From Actinomycetota bacterium (GTDB lineage Bacteria > Actinomycetota > Actinomycetes > Actinomycetales > Microbacteriaceae), in contig WLFX01000007.1 of NCBI GenBank assembly GCA_009703545.1, positions 1-14,374 on the forward strand: DNA of 14,374 bases, in the 5' to 3' direction. The notes under the pieces are model-generated. The model was not told the origin of the DNA. It did no database searches and saw nothing but the letters and a program-made list of their open reading frames with translations. Positions within the stretch are counted from its first letter, which is position 1; each line of letters begins with the position of its first letter. Below are positions 1 to 8,460 of the stretch, piece by piece. The position numbers were made by a program, and so were the translations under genes.

Positions 1-923
1 ATTGTTGCAAGAACCCTCGCGGCGGCTTCACTGTCGCTCGACTTCAAGTCCTCCCGCAGTGAAGGGTTTTCCCATGCGATAGCAGCAACGCGAACCTGTT
101 GGAAACTAGAGAATTTTCCCTCATAAATCCATCGGAAAAACTGTTTCTTGAATTCAAAATCTGCTTCAATTTTTTCGTGGAAAGACTTCTGGGCCTCATT
201 GAAAAATTGGTAGTTCTCCGAGGCAAGTTTCTCGCCCTCGAGATCAGGCAACCCCAACCCTTCGTCCTCCAATGCAGTTGTTGCAAAAACGATGAAGTCA
301 TTAATCAGCCGCATGATCTTGTTGGTGTCTCGAACCTTAGCGACAGACCACCCAAACATTTTGGCCACCTCACTGGCGGTGTCACCAGCCTCGAGCCTGT
401 CTGAGATGAAAGTCGCGAGCACGTAATCGGGCCATTGTTTTTTCAGGTCAGGATAGAAATTCTCATGCCAGAGAACTAAGTCTTCATCCTCCTTTGTGCA
501 GTTTTCCGCAAGAACAATCACGGGTACTCGTTGGTAATCACTTAGCTTTGGGTCGCTTACTTCAGTCTCGCTAATCAATTTGCGAACGGCAAAAAAACGT
601 CGATTCCCATCAAGTAATACACCTGAATTACTCAAGATCACGGGAGTTCTCACTCCGTTTTCACGAATGTCTACCACAAGTTCCGACAAGCTGAACTCAC
701 GTTCACGCGACATGATTTCAAGAATCTCATCTTGGTTTGGTTCGCGATCTGCGTGAGCCTCTTTAAACCGCTTTAGGTGGAGTTCTAGCCGGGGGTTAGC
801 GACCCAGCCAGTAACGTTCGAGACTAATGCGAAACCAGTCCAGACTGACATTGATTTACCTCTAAAGTACCGCTGCTCGTTTCGAGGCGAGGGGTTGCCT
901 AATAAAATTTTAGGGACGGTCAT
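1..923 (-). CDS. ParB/sulfiredoxin-fold protein with HTH, 3' end outside window
   Basis: The reverse-strand frame is open from ATG at 923-921 to the left edge, giving 307 residues without a stop, so the C-terminus is missing. An in-frame TAA lies immediately before the ATG, fixing the start; GAGAGG (934-939) about 10 nt upstream is the likely ribosome site. Residues about 75-120 resemble the ParB/Srx nuclease-like fold: an ENGVRTPVIL strand-turn followed by LLDGNRRFFAVRKL (DGNRR at 105-109). Residues about 180-205 (AGDTASEVAKMFGWSVAKVR) look like a ParB-type helix-turn-helix. No ParA is nearby, and the gene directly follows an unknown ORF beside a cytosine methyltransferase, so I favour a defence or DNA-modification role over chromosome partition; that is inference. 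Base composition is AT-richer than in the genes from clpC onward. Confidence 0.8.
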   Translation of the reverse strand, partial: MTVPKILLGNPSPRNEQRYFRGKSMSVWTGFALVSNVTGWVANPRLELHLKRFKEAHADREPNQDEILEIMSREREFSLSELVVDIRENGVRTPVILSNSGVLLDGNRRFFAVRKLISETEVSDPKLSDYQRVPVIVLAENCTKEDEDLVLWHENFYPDLKKQWPDYVLATFISDRLEAGDTASEVAKMFGWSVAKVRDTNKIMRLINDFIVFATTALEDEGLGLPDLEGEKLASENYQFFNEAQKSFHEKIEADFEFKKQFFRWIYEGKFSSFQQVRVAAIAWENPSLREDLKSSDSEAAARVLAT

Positions 924-1706
924 TTATGCATTTCCTCTCAAGAGACGACTAATAAAATCGGCCTCGTTCTCGTTTGGTTTGAGTTTAGATTGAATTTCTT
1001 CCATATCGCTGGCGTAGATTCCGATTTGGGCCTTCGGCCCCCCAACTGGATAGCAGGCTCGAAGTTCTTCTTGTGTAGGTTTTGAAGTTTGAAAAAGCTC
1101 GCCCCAAAAGATTGCATTTTCGCCTGGACGTTCAAACAGTTTTTCAAGGAGATTCAACGAACCCAACGCCTGCTCAAAGTACACCCGCCAGAGCGTTTCA
1201 GGATCGGAAACGCTAAGTTGGCCAACATCGACGCCACGAAAGTACAAAATTGCAGTCGCGACCCTTGGTAGGCGCTGGCCTGCATGGAGATATGGCGATT
1301 TTGTCCGTTGCATGAGCTTCTGGAAAGTTTCCTCCGTTGGGCGAATTACCGCTGGAAGACCCGTGGACGGGACACGTTCCAAAATGGCCATCTCGCCAAT
1401 TGTCCACCAATGGCTGCCGTTTAGGAGGCGCCCGAAAATGGTGCTGCCAACATAGTTCTCTGCGAGCCACTCTCCCCTCATGGGGTTAAAGATTTGGTGT
1501 GAACCGTTCGGTTTTGGAACACCGATGTAACGCATCAATTCCCCAATGAATGGTGCCTCGCCTTCCGCGCGTGGGGGAACTTTTGGGAAACGGGCGAGAG
1601 CGATTTGGAGAAATAGTGCGCTTTGATCGCTCTGCCGTTTCTTTAATTCAGCGAGGGCCCAACGGACTGCGTCCGGAGTGACAAAACTAGGATTGACGAA
1701 GCTCAT
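924..1706 (-). CDS. Unrecognised 260-aa protein beside the methyltransferase
   Basis: I do not recognise this family. ATG at 1706-1704 is chosen because a TAnnnT hexamer (1714-1719) sits 7 nt upstream; the frame stays open to an ATG at 1814, but that longer form would overlap the methyltransferase start. The protein is soluble, with no signal peptide or membrane segment. It has a short N-terminal segment rich in charged helices (AVRWALAELKKRQ), an aromatic central part (GSTIFGRLLNGSHWWTIGEM) and a charged C-terminus. I see no PD-(D/E)XK, HNH or Walker motif. Its stop is followed directly by the ATG of the ParB-like gene (TAAATG), so the two are probably translationally coupled. The position opposite a cytosine methyltransferase makes a restriction or accessory role possible but unproven. 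Confidence 0.75.
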   Translation of the reverse strand: MSFVNPSFVTPDAVRWALAELKKRQSDQSALFLQIALARFPKVPPRAEGEAPFIGELMRYIGVPKPNGSHQIFNPMRGEWLAENYVGSTIFGRLLNGSHWWTIGEMAILERVPSTGLPAVIRPTEETFQKLMQRTKSPYLHAGQRLPRVATAILYFRGVDVGQLSVSDPETLWRVYFEQALGSLNLLEKLFERPGENAIFWGELFQTSKPTQEELRACYPVGGPKAQIGIYASDMEEIQSKLKPNENEADFISRLLRGNA

Positions 1707-1713
1707 GAAAAAT

Positions 1714-1742
1714 ACTCTAAAGAAACTTGCTGATGTGTGCAA
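1714..1742 (-). promoter_or_regulatory. Putative leaderless promoter for the leftward pair
   Basis: On the reverse strand TAGAGT (1719-1714) lies 7 nt before the ATG at 1706, and TTGCAC (1742-1737) is 17 nt further upstream as a weak -35. Transcription would begin at or next to the ATG. The near-palindrome TGCAATGCA (1738-1746) overlaps the -35 and could be an operator. Confidence 0.4.
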
Positions 1743-1768
1743 TGCAACGCGAATTACGGTGTTCCGCA

Positions 1769-1796
1769 TATTGTGGTCAATGTCACGAACAAAGGA
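1769..1796 (+). promoter_or_regulatory. Putative -10 and ribosome site of the methyltransferase
   Basis: TATTGT (1769-1774) fits TAnnnT but has no clear -35. AAAGGA (1791-1796) lies 9 nt before the GTG at 1806 and is the reason for choosing that start over the ATG at 1737 or 1827. Confidence 0.35.
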
Positions 1797-1805
1797 ATCA
1801 ACCAA

Positions 1806-3014
1806 GTGAGTCAAAGTCGCAACATCATGGCTCTTAGCGATGTTTCAGCAAACTTGAAGATAGACGAATCAGAGTTGAGAAGGTGGGTTCGTGGTGGCCT
1901 AGTCCAATCGCGAGAGAGCGATTTGTCGAAATCGAAATCGGCGTTGTTTGACCTTGATGATTTCAAGGAATTTACCGGCACCGCCCATAATCTTGGCAGC
2001 ACAAAAAGAGTAGTTTCATTCTTTTCCGGATGCGGAGGGCTCGACTTTGGTTTTCGCGCCGCAGGATTTGACTTAGGTTTTGCTAATGATTTCTTTCTTG
2101 ACGCGGTAAATACTTATGCGAACAATTTGGGTCCAATTGATCCCAGACCCATTCAAGAAATTGCGGTCAACGAAACCGGCCCGGCTACCGTTTTGCTTGC
2201 TGGATTTCCATGTCAGCCTTTCTCTAACGCTGGCTCACGATTGGGAACTGCCGATCCCAGGGGCACTCTCTTCTGGGAGACGTTAAAGTTCGTTGAATAT
2301 TTAAAGCCAAAAGTTGTCGTGTTTGAAAACGTGCGGGGACTCTTGTCGATGAGGAACCCTGACGGCGGATTGTTGATTGACGCCATCGAACACGAATTGG
2401 CAACGCGCGGATATTCGGTTGGCCACCGCCTGTTGAACGCCAGGAAACACGGTGTTCCGCAAAACCGCCATCGAGTGTTCATAATTGGGATTCGGACCGA
2501 CTTAAACCTTGGGCCATTCAATTTTGACTTAATTGAAACCGCGGAAGGAAAAACGGTCGGCGAGGTCTTGGCAAAACCGTTCGGAAATGCAACTTCCGCG
2601 GAGGAACATTGGCCACTTAGCCCTCAGGCCATGGACCTCGTGAACTTCATCCCACCGGGGGGGTCGTGGAAAAACGTTCCAGACGAGAAGTTGCCCGCGC
2701 GACTGGTGAGAATCAAAGAAAATATGGCGCGCTACCATTCCCCTAACTTCTATCGTAGGTTCGCACCTGAAGAGGTTATGGGTACCGTCACAGCCGCGGC
2801 AACTCCGGAAAATTCAGGCATTCTGCACCCGCACCTGCCAAGGCGCTATACAATTCGCGAGGTAGCAAGGTTTCAGTCTTTCCCCGATGAATTCAATTTC
2901 CTTGGAAAAAGCGTTGCGGCAAAATACAAGCAAATCGGCAACGCCGTTCCGCCCGAATTGGCAAGGCGCGTCGCACATGCAATTTTGCTTCATTTAGGGA
3001 TTGCCGGTTCGTAG
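1806..3014 (+). CDS. DNA (cytosine-5)-methyltransferase with N-terminal MerR-like HTH
   Basis: This enzyme would transfer a methyl group from S-adenosylmethionine to C5 of cytosine in a specific DNA site. From the GTG start (402 aa) the motifs run in canonical order: SFFSGCGGLDFGF (motif I, about 70-82), GFPCQPFSNAG with catalytic Pro135-Cys136 (IV), FENVRGL with Glu174 (VI), QNRHRVF (VIII, 219-225), a short target-recognition region, then QIGNAVPP (X, about 376-383). Residues about 8-57 (LSDVSANLKIDESELRRWVRGGLV ending in a DLDDFKEF helix) resemble a MerR-type winged HTH, not usual for a bare methyltransferase. M.EcoRII and M.SsoII show that N-terminal extensions of such enzymes can autoregulate the adjacent promoter, so this domain may bind the divergent intergenic region; that is inference. 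ATG at 1827 is an alternative start. No adjacent recognisable restriction enzyme is visible. Confidence 0.93.
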   Translation: MSQSRNIMALSDVSANLKIDESELRRWVRGGLVQSRESDLSKSKSALFDLDDFKEFTGTAHNLGSTKRVVSFFSGCGGLDFGFRAAGFDLGFANDFFLDAVNTYANNLGPIDPRPIQEIAVNETGPATVLLAGFPCQPFSNAGSRLGTADPRGTLFWETLKFVEYLKPKVVVFENVRGLLSMRNPDGGLLIDAIEHELATRGYSVGHRLLNARKHGVPQNRHRVFIIGIRTDLNLGPFNFDLIETAEGKTVGEVLAKPFGNATSAEEHWPLSPQAMDLVNFIPPGGSWKNVPDEKLPARLVRIKENMARYHSPNFYRRFAPEEVMGTVTAAATPENSGILHPHLPRRYTIREVARFQSFPDEFNFLGKSVAAKYKQIGNAVPPELARRVAHAILLHLGIAGS

Positions 3015-3060
3015 GGTTTTGCCCTCGGCGAAATCGCCCCATCGACGCACGCGACGGCGT

Positions 3061-3100
3061 TACCCTCGCATTAATGATCCACGCAACTGCGTGAAGGAGA
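3061..3100 (+). promoter_or_regulatory. clpC promoter and leader with ribosome site
   Basis: TACCCT (3061-3066) is a plausible -10 without a good -35. It would give a leader of about 35 nt. CACGC (3080-3084) and GCGTG (3089-3093) form a small hairpin ending directly before the Shine-Dalgarno AAGGAGA (3094-3100), which is 7 nt from the ATG. Confidence 0.45.
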
Positions 3101-3107
3101 TGACGCG

Positions 3108-5663
3108 ATGTTTGAACGATTTACGGACCGGGCCCGCCGAGTAGTGGTGCTTGCCCAAGAAGAGGCAAAGCAGCTCAACCACAACTACATCGGCACCGAG
3201 CATATCCTGCTCGGTCTCATTCGCGAGGGCGATGGCATCGCCGCGAAGGCGCTCGCTGAACTCTCCATCTCGATCGACAACGTGCGTGAACAGGTTCAGG
3301 AAATAATCGGGCAGGGACAAACCGCCCCGACCGGACACATCCCGTTCACGCCCCGCGCCAAGAAGGTTCTCGAACTGAGCCTCCGCGAAGCGCTGCAGTT
3401 AGGGCACAACTACATCGGCACGGAACACATCCTTCTCGGTCTCATTCGCGAAGGCGAGGGCGTTGCCGCCCAGGTCCTCGTCAAGCTCGGCGCTGACCTC
3501 ACGCGCGTTCGTCAGACCGTCATCCAGTTGCTTTCTGGTTACCAGGGCAAGGAATCTGCGGTCGTCGGTGGAACCGAATCGACGTCGTCCGACAAGGGAT
3601 CAACGATTCTCGACCAGTATGGGCGCAACCTCACGCAGGCGGCACGTGACGGCAAACTCGACCCCGTTATTGGGCGCGAGAAGGAAATGGAACGCGTCAT
3701 GCAGATCCTTTCCCGCCGCACCAAGAACAACCCCGTCCTCATCGGTGAACCGGGCGTCGGCAAGACGGCCGTCGTCGAGGGACTCGCTCAGTCGATCGTC
3801 AAGGGTGAAGTCCCCGAGACGCTCAAGGACAAGCAGGTCTACACGCTCGACCTGGGAAGCCTCATCGCCGGAAGCCGCTACCGCGGTGACTTCGAGGAAC
3901 GCCTCAAGAAAGTCACCAAGGAAATCCGCAACCGTGGCGACATCATCGTCTTCATCGACGAGATCCACGCGCTCGTTGGCGCGGGTGCAGCGGAAGGCGC
4001 GGTCGACGCGGCCAGCATCCTCAAGCCAATGCTCGCGCGTGGCGAACTTCAGACCATCGGTGCGACGACCTTGGACGAATACCGCAAGTACTTTGAAAAG
4101 GACGCGGCACTCGAGCGTCGTTTCCAGCCCGTGACGGTCAACGAACCGTCTGTGGCCCACACCATCAACATCCTCAAAGGGCTTCGTGACCGATATGAAG
4201 CTTTCCACAAGGTGTCGATTTCGGATGGCGCTCTAACGGCCGCGGCGACGCTCGCCGACCGGTACGTGCAAGATCGATTCCTTCCGGACAAGGCAATCGA
4301 CCTCATCGACGAAGCCGGCGCACGCCTGCGGTTGTCGATCCTGTCGTCACCGCCGGAGCTTCGCGAATTCGACGACAAGATTGCTGTCGTTCGCGCCGAG
4401 AAGGAAAAGGCTATTGAAAACCAAGACTTCGAAGGCGCGGCAAAGGCGCGTGACGAAGAGAAGAAGCTGCTGGGTGAGCGCCTTCGCCTTGAGAAGGAAT
4501 GGCGTAAGGGCGACAAGGGCGAACTGGGAACCGTGGACGAAGGCATCATCGCCGAGGTTCTCGCACAAGCGACGGGTATCCCCGTGTTCAAGCTGACCGA
4601 AGAAGAAAGCGCCCGCCTTCTCATGATGGAGAAGTCGCTGCACCAGCGCGTCATCGGCCAAGAAGAGGCTATTTCGGTTCTATCCAAGACCATCCGCCGA
4701 ACTCGTGCGGGACTAAAGGACCCTAAGCGTCCTTCCGGATCGTTCATTTTCGCCGGTCCGACCGGTGTGGGGAAGACGGAACTCGCCAAGGCCCTTGCCG
4801 AATTCCTGTTTGACGACGAAGATGCGCTCATTTCACTTGACATGTCCGAATATGGCGAGAAGCACACGGCGTCCCGTTTGTTCGGTGCGCCTCCCGGATA
4901 CGTCGGATTCGAAGAAGGCGGTCAACTCACCGAGCGCGTCCGTCGGAAGCCGTTCTCGGTCGTCTTGTTTGACGAGATCGAAAAGGCACACCCCGATATC
5001 TTCAACTCGCTGTTGCAGGTCCTCGAAGAGGGTCGTCTGACCGACGGTCAGGGACGTGTCATTGACTTCAAGAACACCGTCATCATCATGACGACGAACC
5101 TGGGAACGAAGGACATCACCGGCGGTCCCGTCGGCTTCACGTTGCAAGGCAACTCGGAACAGTCCTACAAGGCGATGCGCTCGAAGGTTATCGAGGAACT
5201 CAAAAAGCACTTCAAGCCCGAATTCCTCAACCGTGTCGACGAGACCATCGTGTTCCCGCAATTGTCTCAGGACGAACTGCTGCAGATCGTCGACCTGTTC
5301 GTCCGTCGACTGCGCGAGCGCATGCTCGACCGCGACATGACTCTCGATGTGACGGATGCTGCTCGTCGCCAGTTGCTCACGATTGGCTGGGACCCAATGC
5401 TCGGCGCCAGGCCTCTGCGTCGCGCGATCCAGCACGAGGTCGAGGACATGCTGTCGGAAAAGATTCTCAACGGGGAACTTGCCATCGGTCAGCACGTCCT
5501 CGTGGACTTCGCGGATGACGAGTTCACGGCGGTGATGACCGGTTCGATTCTTCCCACGGAAGAGCCCGTCACGGGTCGCCCGTCGAAGTCGGCGAAAGTT
5601 CCGGCGGACTCAACACCCGATGTGGCAACAACCGACTCTGGAGAAAACGCGCCGTCGGAATAG
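3108..5663 (+). CDS. clpC: ATP-dependent Clp protease ATP-binding subunit ClpC
   Basis: ClpC is a Hsp100 unfoldase that threads substrates into the ClpP peptidase in the cytoplasm. The 851 residues match the usual actinobacterial ClpC1 length. Two Clp-N repeats lie at about 1-70 and 80-145 ([16 protein letters not shown] occurs in both). Walker A of AAA1 is GEPGVGKT (213-220) with Walker [10 protein letters not shown] near 284. A coiled UVR-type middle segment falls at about 422-455. Walker A of AAA2 is GPTGVGKT near 550-557, followed by [10 protein letters not shown] and the D2-small domain. The start [12 protein letters not shown] is the family's standard N-terminus. An acidic and Ser/Thr-rich tail follows residue 825. 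It stands alone between the accessory block and argA. Confidence 0.98.
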   Translation: MFERFTDRARRVVVLAQEEAKQLNHNYIGTEHILLGLIREGDGIAAKALAELSISIDNVREQVQEIIGQGQTAPTGHIPFTPRAKKVLELSLREALQLGHNYIGTEHILLGLIREGEGVAAQVLVKLGADLTRVRQTVIQLLSGYQGKESAVVGGTESTSSDKGSTILDQYGRNLTQAARDGKLDPVIGREKEMERVMQILSRRTKNNPVLIGEPGVGKTAVVEGLAQSIVKGEVPETLKDKQVYTLDLGSLIAGSRYRGDFEERLKKVTKEIRNRGDIIVFIDEIHALVGAGAAEGAVDAASILKPMLARGELQTIGATTLDEYRKYFEKDAALERRFQPVTVNEPSVAHTINILKGLRDRYEAFHKVSISDGALTAAATLADRYVQDRFLPDKAIDLIDEAGARLRLSILSSPPELREFDDKIAVVRAEKEKAIENQDFEGAAKARDEEKKLLGERLRLEKEWRKGDKGELGTVDEGIIAEVLAQATGIPVFKLTEEESARLLMMEKSLHQRVIGQEEAISVLSKTIRRTRAGLKDPKRPSGSFIFAGPTGVGKTELAKALAEFLFDDEDALISLDMSEYGEKHTASRLFGAPPGYVGFEEGGQLTERVRRKPFSVVLFDEIEKAHPDIFNSLLQVLEEGRLTDGQGRVIDFKNTVIIMTTNLGTKDITGGPVGFTLQGNSEQSYKAMRSKVIEELKKHFKPEFLNRVDETIVFPQLSQDELLQIVDLFVRRLRERMLDRDMTLDVTDAARRQLLTIGWDPMLGARPLRRAIQHEVEDMLSEKILNGELAIGQHVLVDFADDEFTAVMTGSILPTEEPVTGRPSKSAKVPADSTPDVATTDSGENAPSE

Positions 5664-5672
5664 GCGCCAGCC

Positions 5673-5678
5673 TAGACT
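5673..5678 (+). promoter_or_regulatory. Putative leaderless promoter -10 of argA
   Basis: TAGACT ends 6 nt before the argA ATG, so the predicted start point is the A of ATG. No Shine-Dalgarno sequence precedes the gene, consistent with leaderless translation. Confidence 0.5.
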
Positions 5679-5684
5679 GACGTA

Positions 5685-6209
5685 ATGTCTGTATCTGTTC
5701 GCCCGGCCCGCACCGCGGACGTTGGCGCGATTGAAACGCTGATTGAGCCACTTGTCGCGCAACGAATTCTTTTGGGTAAAGACGCGGTCGTTTTATACGG
5801 ATCCATTCAACAGTTTGTCGTGGCCGAAGACTCATCTGGAACGGTTGTTGGTTGCGGTGCCCTTCACGTTTTATGGCGCGACCTCGGAGAGATTCGAACC
5901 GTGGCAGTCGCCGAATCGAGCCGGGGAATGGGTGTCGGCAAGACTGTGCTGTCTGCGCTGGAATCCGACGCGCGATCACTTGGTCTTGAACGACTGTTTT
6001 GTCTAACTTTTGAAACAGGGTTTTTCGGACATCTGGGATTTGCCGTCATCGGAGAGGTCGGATCCGATACTGAGACTCCGAGTATCGTCACACCCGAGGT
6101 GTTTGCCGAACTCGCGCGGTCGCATGACGAAGGCGTCGCCGAGTTCCTCGATTTGGCCCGCGTAAAGCCCAATACCCTGGGAAACACCCGAATGCTCAAG
6201 GTGTTGTAG
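5685..6209 (+). CDS. argA: Amino-acid N-acetyltransferase (N-acetylglutamate synthase)
   Basis: It acetylates glutamate with acetyl-CoA, the first step of arginine synthesis. The 174-aa single GNAT domain is the short actinobacterial type (Mycobacterium tuberculosis Rv2747), without the amino-acid-kinase domain of proteobacterial ArgA. Landmarks are VRPARTADV at the N-terminus, VVGCGALHVLW then DLGEIRTVAV (the core strands), the acetyl-CoA pyrophosphate loop RGMGVG at 80-85, LTFETGFFGHLGF, and the tail EFLDLARVKPNTLGNTRML, which I recall as family-typical. It follows clpC by 21 bp with its own promoter, so it is probably not cotranscribed only from clpC. Confidence 0.93.
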   Translation: MSVSVRPARTADVGAIETLIEPLVAQRILLGKDAVVLYGSIQQFVVAEDSSGTVVGCGALHVLWRDLGEIRTVAVAESSRGMGVGKTVLSALESDARSLGLERLFCLTFETGFFGHLGFAVIGEVGSDTETPSIVTPEVFAELARSHDEGVAEFLDLARVKPNTLGNTRMLKVL

Positions 6210-6246
6210 GTTCGGCGCGTCACCCGAATCGCCCGTTCGACGCGCG

Positions 6247-6252
6247 TACCCT
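6247..6252 (+). promoter_or_regulatory. Putative leaderless promoter -10 of the anchored protein gene
   Basis: TACCCT ends 6 nt before the ATG at 6259. The upstream stretch 6225-6245 (CGAATCGCCCGTTCGACGCG) resembles that before the clpC -10. Confidence 0.45.
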
Positions 6253-6258
6253 CGGAAT

Positions 6259-6825
6259 ATGAACGCGTTTCTCGATCCCGCGGGACCCCTTCCCCCTTCG
6301 ATTTACTGGCGTCGGCGCGCAATTGTGCTCGTCCTCGCCATTTTGGTGTTCTCGGGTATCTGGACGCTGTTCTCGGCATTCAACGCGGGTACAACCCCTG
6401 CCCCCGTCGCGTCCCCGACCGCGGGAACGGTCGTTGAGTGTAATTCGACTGACATTTCGCTTCGAGCTGAGACGAACCAGGAATCCTATGCTGCGGGTGA
6501 ATTTCCGAAGTTTTCGATGACGATCACCAACGCAGGAACGACGGCGTGCACGCTCGAGGTCGGAACGGATAAGCAGAAGTACGTCATCATGAGCGGCTCC
6601 GACCTGATTTGGGATTCGACGGTCTGTCAGGTCTCACCCCAACCTTTTAGTCAATTATTCGAAGCAGGCCAGTCCCTGACGACGGACGCTGTCGAATGGG
6701 GTCGTGCTCGCAGCGACAACTGTGACAACGGAACACCGGCAGTCGGTGGCGGGGCGTCCTATCAATTGACGGTTTACGTCGGTGAAATTCAATCCACCGA
6801 GGCCAAACAATTCATGCTGTATTAG
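6259..6825 (+). CDS. Membrane-anchored extracytoplasmic protein
   Basis: The 188-aa product has a short proline-rich cytoplasmic start ending in YWRRR (positive inside), one membrane segment at about 21-40 (AIVLVLAILVFSGIWTLFSA), and an extracytoplasmic domain. This domain begins after a Pro/Thr-rich linker (about 44-58) and has an Ig-like or beta-sandwich feel (FSMTITNAGTTACTL). Four cysteines lie outside the membrane (ECN, ACT, VCQ, NCD), allowing two disulfides. I know similar small anchored actinobacterial proteins with no assigned function; a specific role cannot be read here. Its stop codon is part of the -10 element of the next gene. Confidence 0.85.
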   Translation: MNAFLDPAGPLPPSIYWRRRAIVLVLAILVFSGIWTLFSAFNAGTTPAPVASPTAGTVVECNSTDISLRAETNQESYAAGEFPKFSMTITNAGTTACTLEVGTDKQKYVIMSGSDLIWDSTVCQVSPQPFSQLFEAGQSLTTDAVEWGRARSDNCDNGTPAVGGGASYQLTVYVGEIQSTEAKQFMLY

Positions 6826-6828
6826 TCT
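6823..6828 (+). promoter_or_regulatory. Putative leaderless promoter -10 of the protease
   Basis: TAGTCT ends 7 nt before the ATG at 6836. Its first three bases are the TAG stop of the preceding gene. Confidence 0.45.
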
Positions 6829-6835
6829 CAGGAAC

Positions 6836-8275
6836 ATGACGTTCCCATTAGGGCAATCGATTGCCGCGAGTGTTGCGTTGTTGTGTGTGTCGATGGGGGT
6901 CCTGGCTGCTCCCGCCACCGCCCTAAACGGCCCTCAGCAAATCATTGGTGGGACGCCGGCCGACATCGACGACATTCCGTGGCAAGTCGGCCTTATTTCA
7001 GCGAGACAGAACGCGGCAACCGTGTTTGACAATCAGTTCTGCGGCGGTTCCATCATCAACGAAGGCTGGGTGATAACGGCAGCCCACTGTCTCTACGATT
7101 ACAAGGGATCGAAGTTGGGAGTTTTTGCGGGCAACGACGACCTGGGAGTCCCGGTGGGCACCGATGTGTATCGCGCGGCCAGTTGGAAGGTCCACCCCGA
7201 CTACTCTTCGGGTCCTGCCAAAGACGTGTGGTTCAACGACATCGCCCTCGTGAGACTCAATTCGACGCTCGACTTCGCTGAAGGAATTGAACCAATCGCA
7301 CTCCCCACCGCCGTCGACCCAGCGGACGCACCCGCTGTCGGAGACCCCATCGGAGTTTCGGGTTGGGGCGCGACATCATCGGACGAATCTGACCCTGGCT
7401 ACCCCTACCTGCTGCGCAAAACGACGCTCGCTGTAATTTCGAACGGCTCACCGGACAACTGCGGTGACTACACGGCGTCCGACTGGAATAGCCTGTACGA
7501 AACGTGTATTGGCTTCGCCGGTGGGGGCAAAGACACCTGTTGGGGCGACTCGGGCGGGCCATACGTCGACCAAATCGATGCCGACGGCGACGGAAACACC
7601 GAGCCCACGCTCATCGGGGTCACGTCTTGGGGAAACGGATGCGCTGACGCGAGCTTTCCTGGGCTCGCTACTCGCGTCACCTCGTACCTTGACTGGATTG
7701 TGCCGCGCTCACCAAGTTTCACTCCAACCGTTACTGGGTCGAACACTCTGATCACGTGGAGTCCCTTGAACAACCAGTTCCTTTCCTATCCCGTATCCGG
7801 CTACCGGATCGAGTACTCTCTCGACTCGGGAGCGACATGGACACTGGGTGGAACCGCGACCGCCAAAAAGCGTTCGCTTAATGTCACGGGCGTGACGAGT
7901 GGCCTGTGGCGGCTCGCCGCCCTGAATGCGGTCAACGCCTCAGGTGGCCCTTATTTGTGGTCGGGTGACATTGATGTCGACACGGCACGCCTCGGTGCCG
8001 AGCCGAGCCCCCCACAATCATTTGCCTTGCTCTCTCAATCACGACGCGGGTTCGACTTCGAGTGGGAACAGCCGAGTTCGGTCCACGGTTCGGCGATCTG
8101 GGATTACCGCATCTATCAACAACGCGGTTTCAGCGCTCCGCGATTAGCGGAGTCTGGTCGTTCTCAGTGGCCCGCCGCTACCGTCAAACCCAAGTTTGGG
8201 CCGGGAACGTACTGGGTTGTCGCGGTGAACAACTTTGGTGAATCGACCCGTTCCAACACCGTCACCATTCCCTAA
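6836..8275 (+). CDS. Secreted trypsin-like serine protease with FnIII-like tail
   Basis: The 479-aa product starts with a signal peptide (residues 1-29, predicted cleavage after APATA). A short pro-segment LNGPQQ precedes the mature start IIGG (36-39). The chymotrypsin-fold triad is visible: His84 in VITAAHC, Asp135 in FNDIALV, Ser239 in CWGDSGGP. Asp233, six before Ser239, fills the S1 position and predicts Lys/Arg specificity; WGNGC follows as in trypsins. An acidic DADGDGN insertion (249-254) could bind calcium. The segments about 293-385 and 390-479 have FnIII features (YRIEYSLDSG, WVVAVNNFGESTRSN). No membrane or sortase signal appears, so it should be released. The residue before IIGG is Gln, so activation is not by ordinary trypsin-type cleavage. 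I chose ATG 6836 over an upstream in-frame ATG because of the signal peptide and promoter. Confidence 0.93.
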   Translation: MTFPLGQSIAASVALLCVSMGVLAAPATALNGPQQIIGGTPADIDDIPWQVGLISARQNAATVFDNQFCGGSIINEGWVITAAHCLYDYKGSKLGVFAGNDDLGVPVGTDVYRAASWKVHPDYSSGPAKDVWFNDIALVRLNSTLDFAEGIEPIALPTAVDPADAPAVGDPIGVSGWGATSSDESDPGYPYLLRKTTLAVISNGSPDNCGDYTASDWNSLYETCIGFAGGGKDTCWGDSGGPYVDQIDADGDGNTEPTLIGVTSWGNGCADASFPGLATRVTSYLDWIVPRSPSFTPTVTGSNTLITWSPLNNQFLSYPVSGYRIEYSLDSGATWTLGGTATAKKRSLNVTGVTSGLWRLAALNAVNASGGPYLWSGDIDVDTARLGAEPSPPQSFALLSQSRRGFDFEWEQPSSVHGSAIWDYRIYQQRGFSAPRLAESGRSQWPAATVKPKFGPGTYWVVAVNNFGESTRSNTVTIP

Positions 8276-8460
8276 TAGCGAAATCTTTCGAGGAATATTC
8301 TTCGCTTCTCAGATGTTTCGAACTTTTGTCAGATTCACGGCGCGTCGCAATCGTTCCGTGTCCCACCTCGGTGGCAGACTGACGTTCCCGCACCGCCGCG
8401 AAATCGCTCCGTCCTCACATCATCGACGGCACGGTTAGTCGACCCTTAGAGAGGAGCATT

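Noticed and set aside
3049..3060. ACGC-GACG-GCGT upstream of the clpC -10 as a ClgR site
   Set aside because: Only four-base arms and wrong spacing for the ClgR consensus; too weak in GC-rich DNA.
3463..4134. Long open frames inside clpC on both strands (for example 3600-4208 and 4049-4867 on the minus strand)
   Set aside because: They lie wholly inside a certain gene; their skewed Arg/Ser-rich products are typical of shadow frames in GC-rich DNA.
8326..8354. TTGTCA-17-AATCGT as a promoter for the 46-aa/TPR genes
   Set aside because: The -35 is good but the -10 matches only 3 of 6 and it lies over 100 nt upstream, unlike the leaderless pattern elsewhere.
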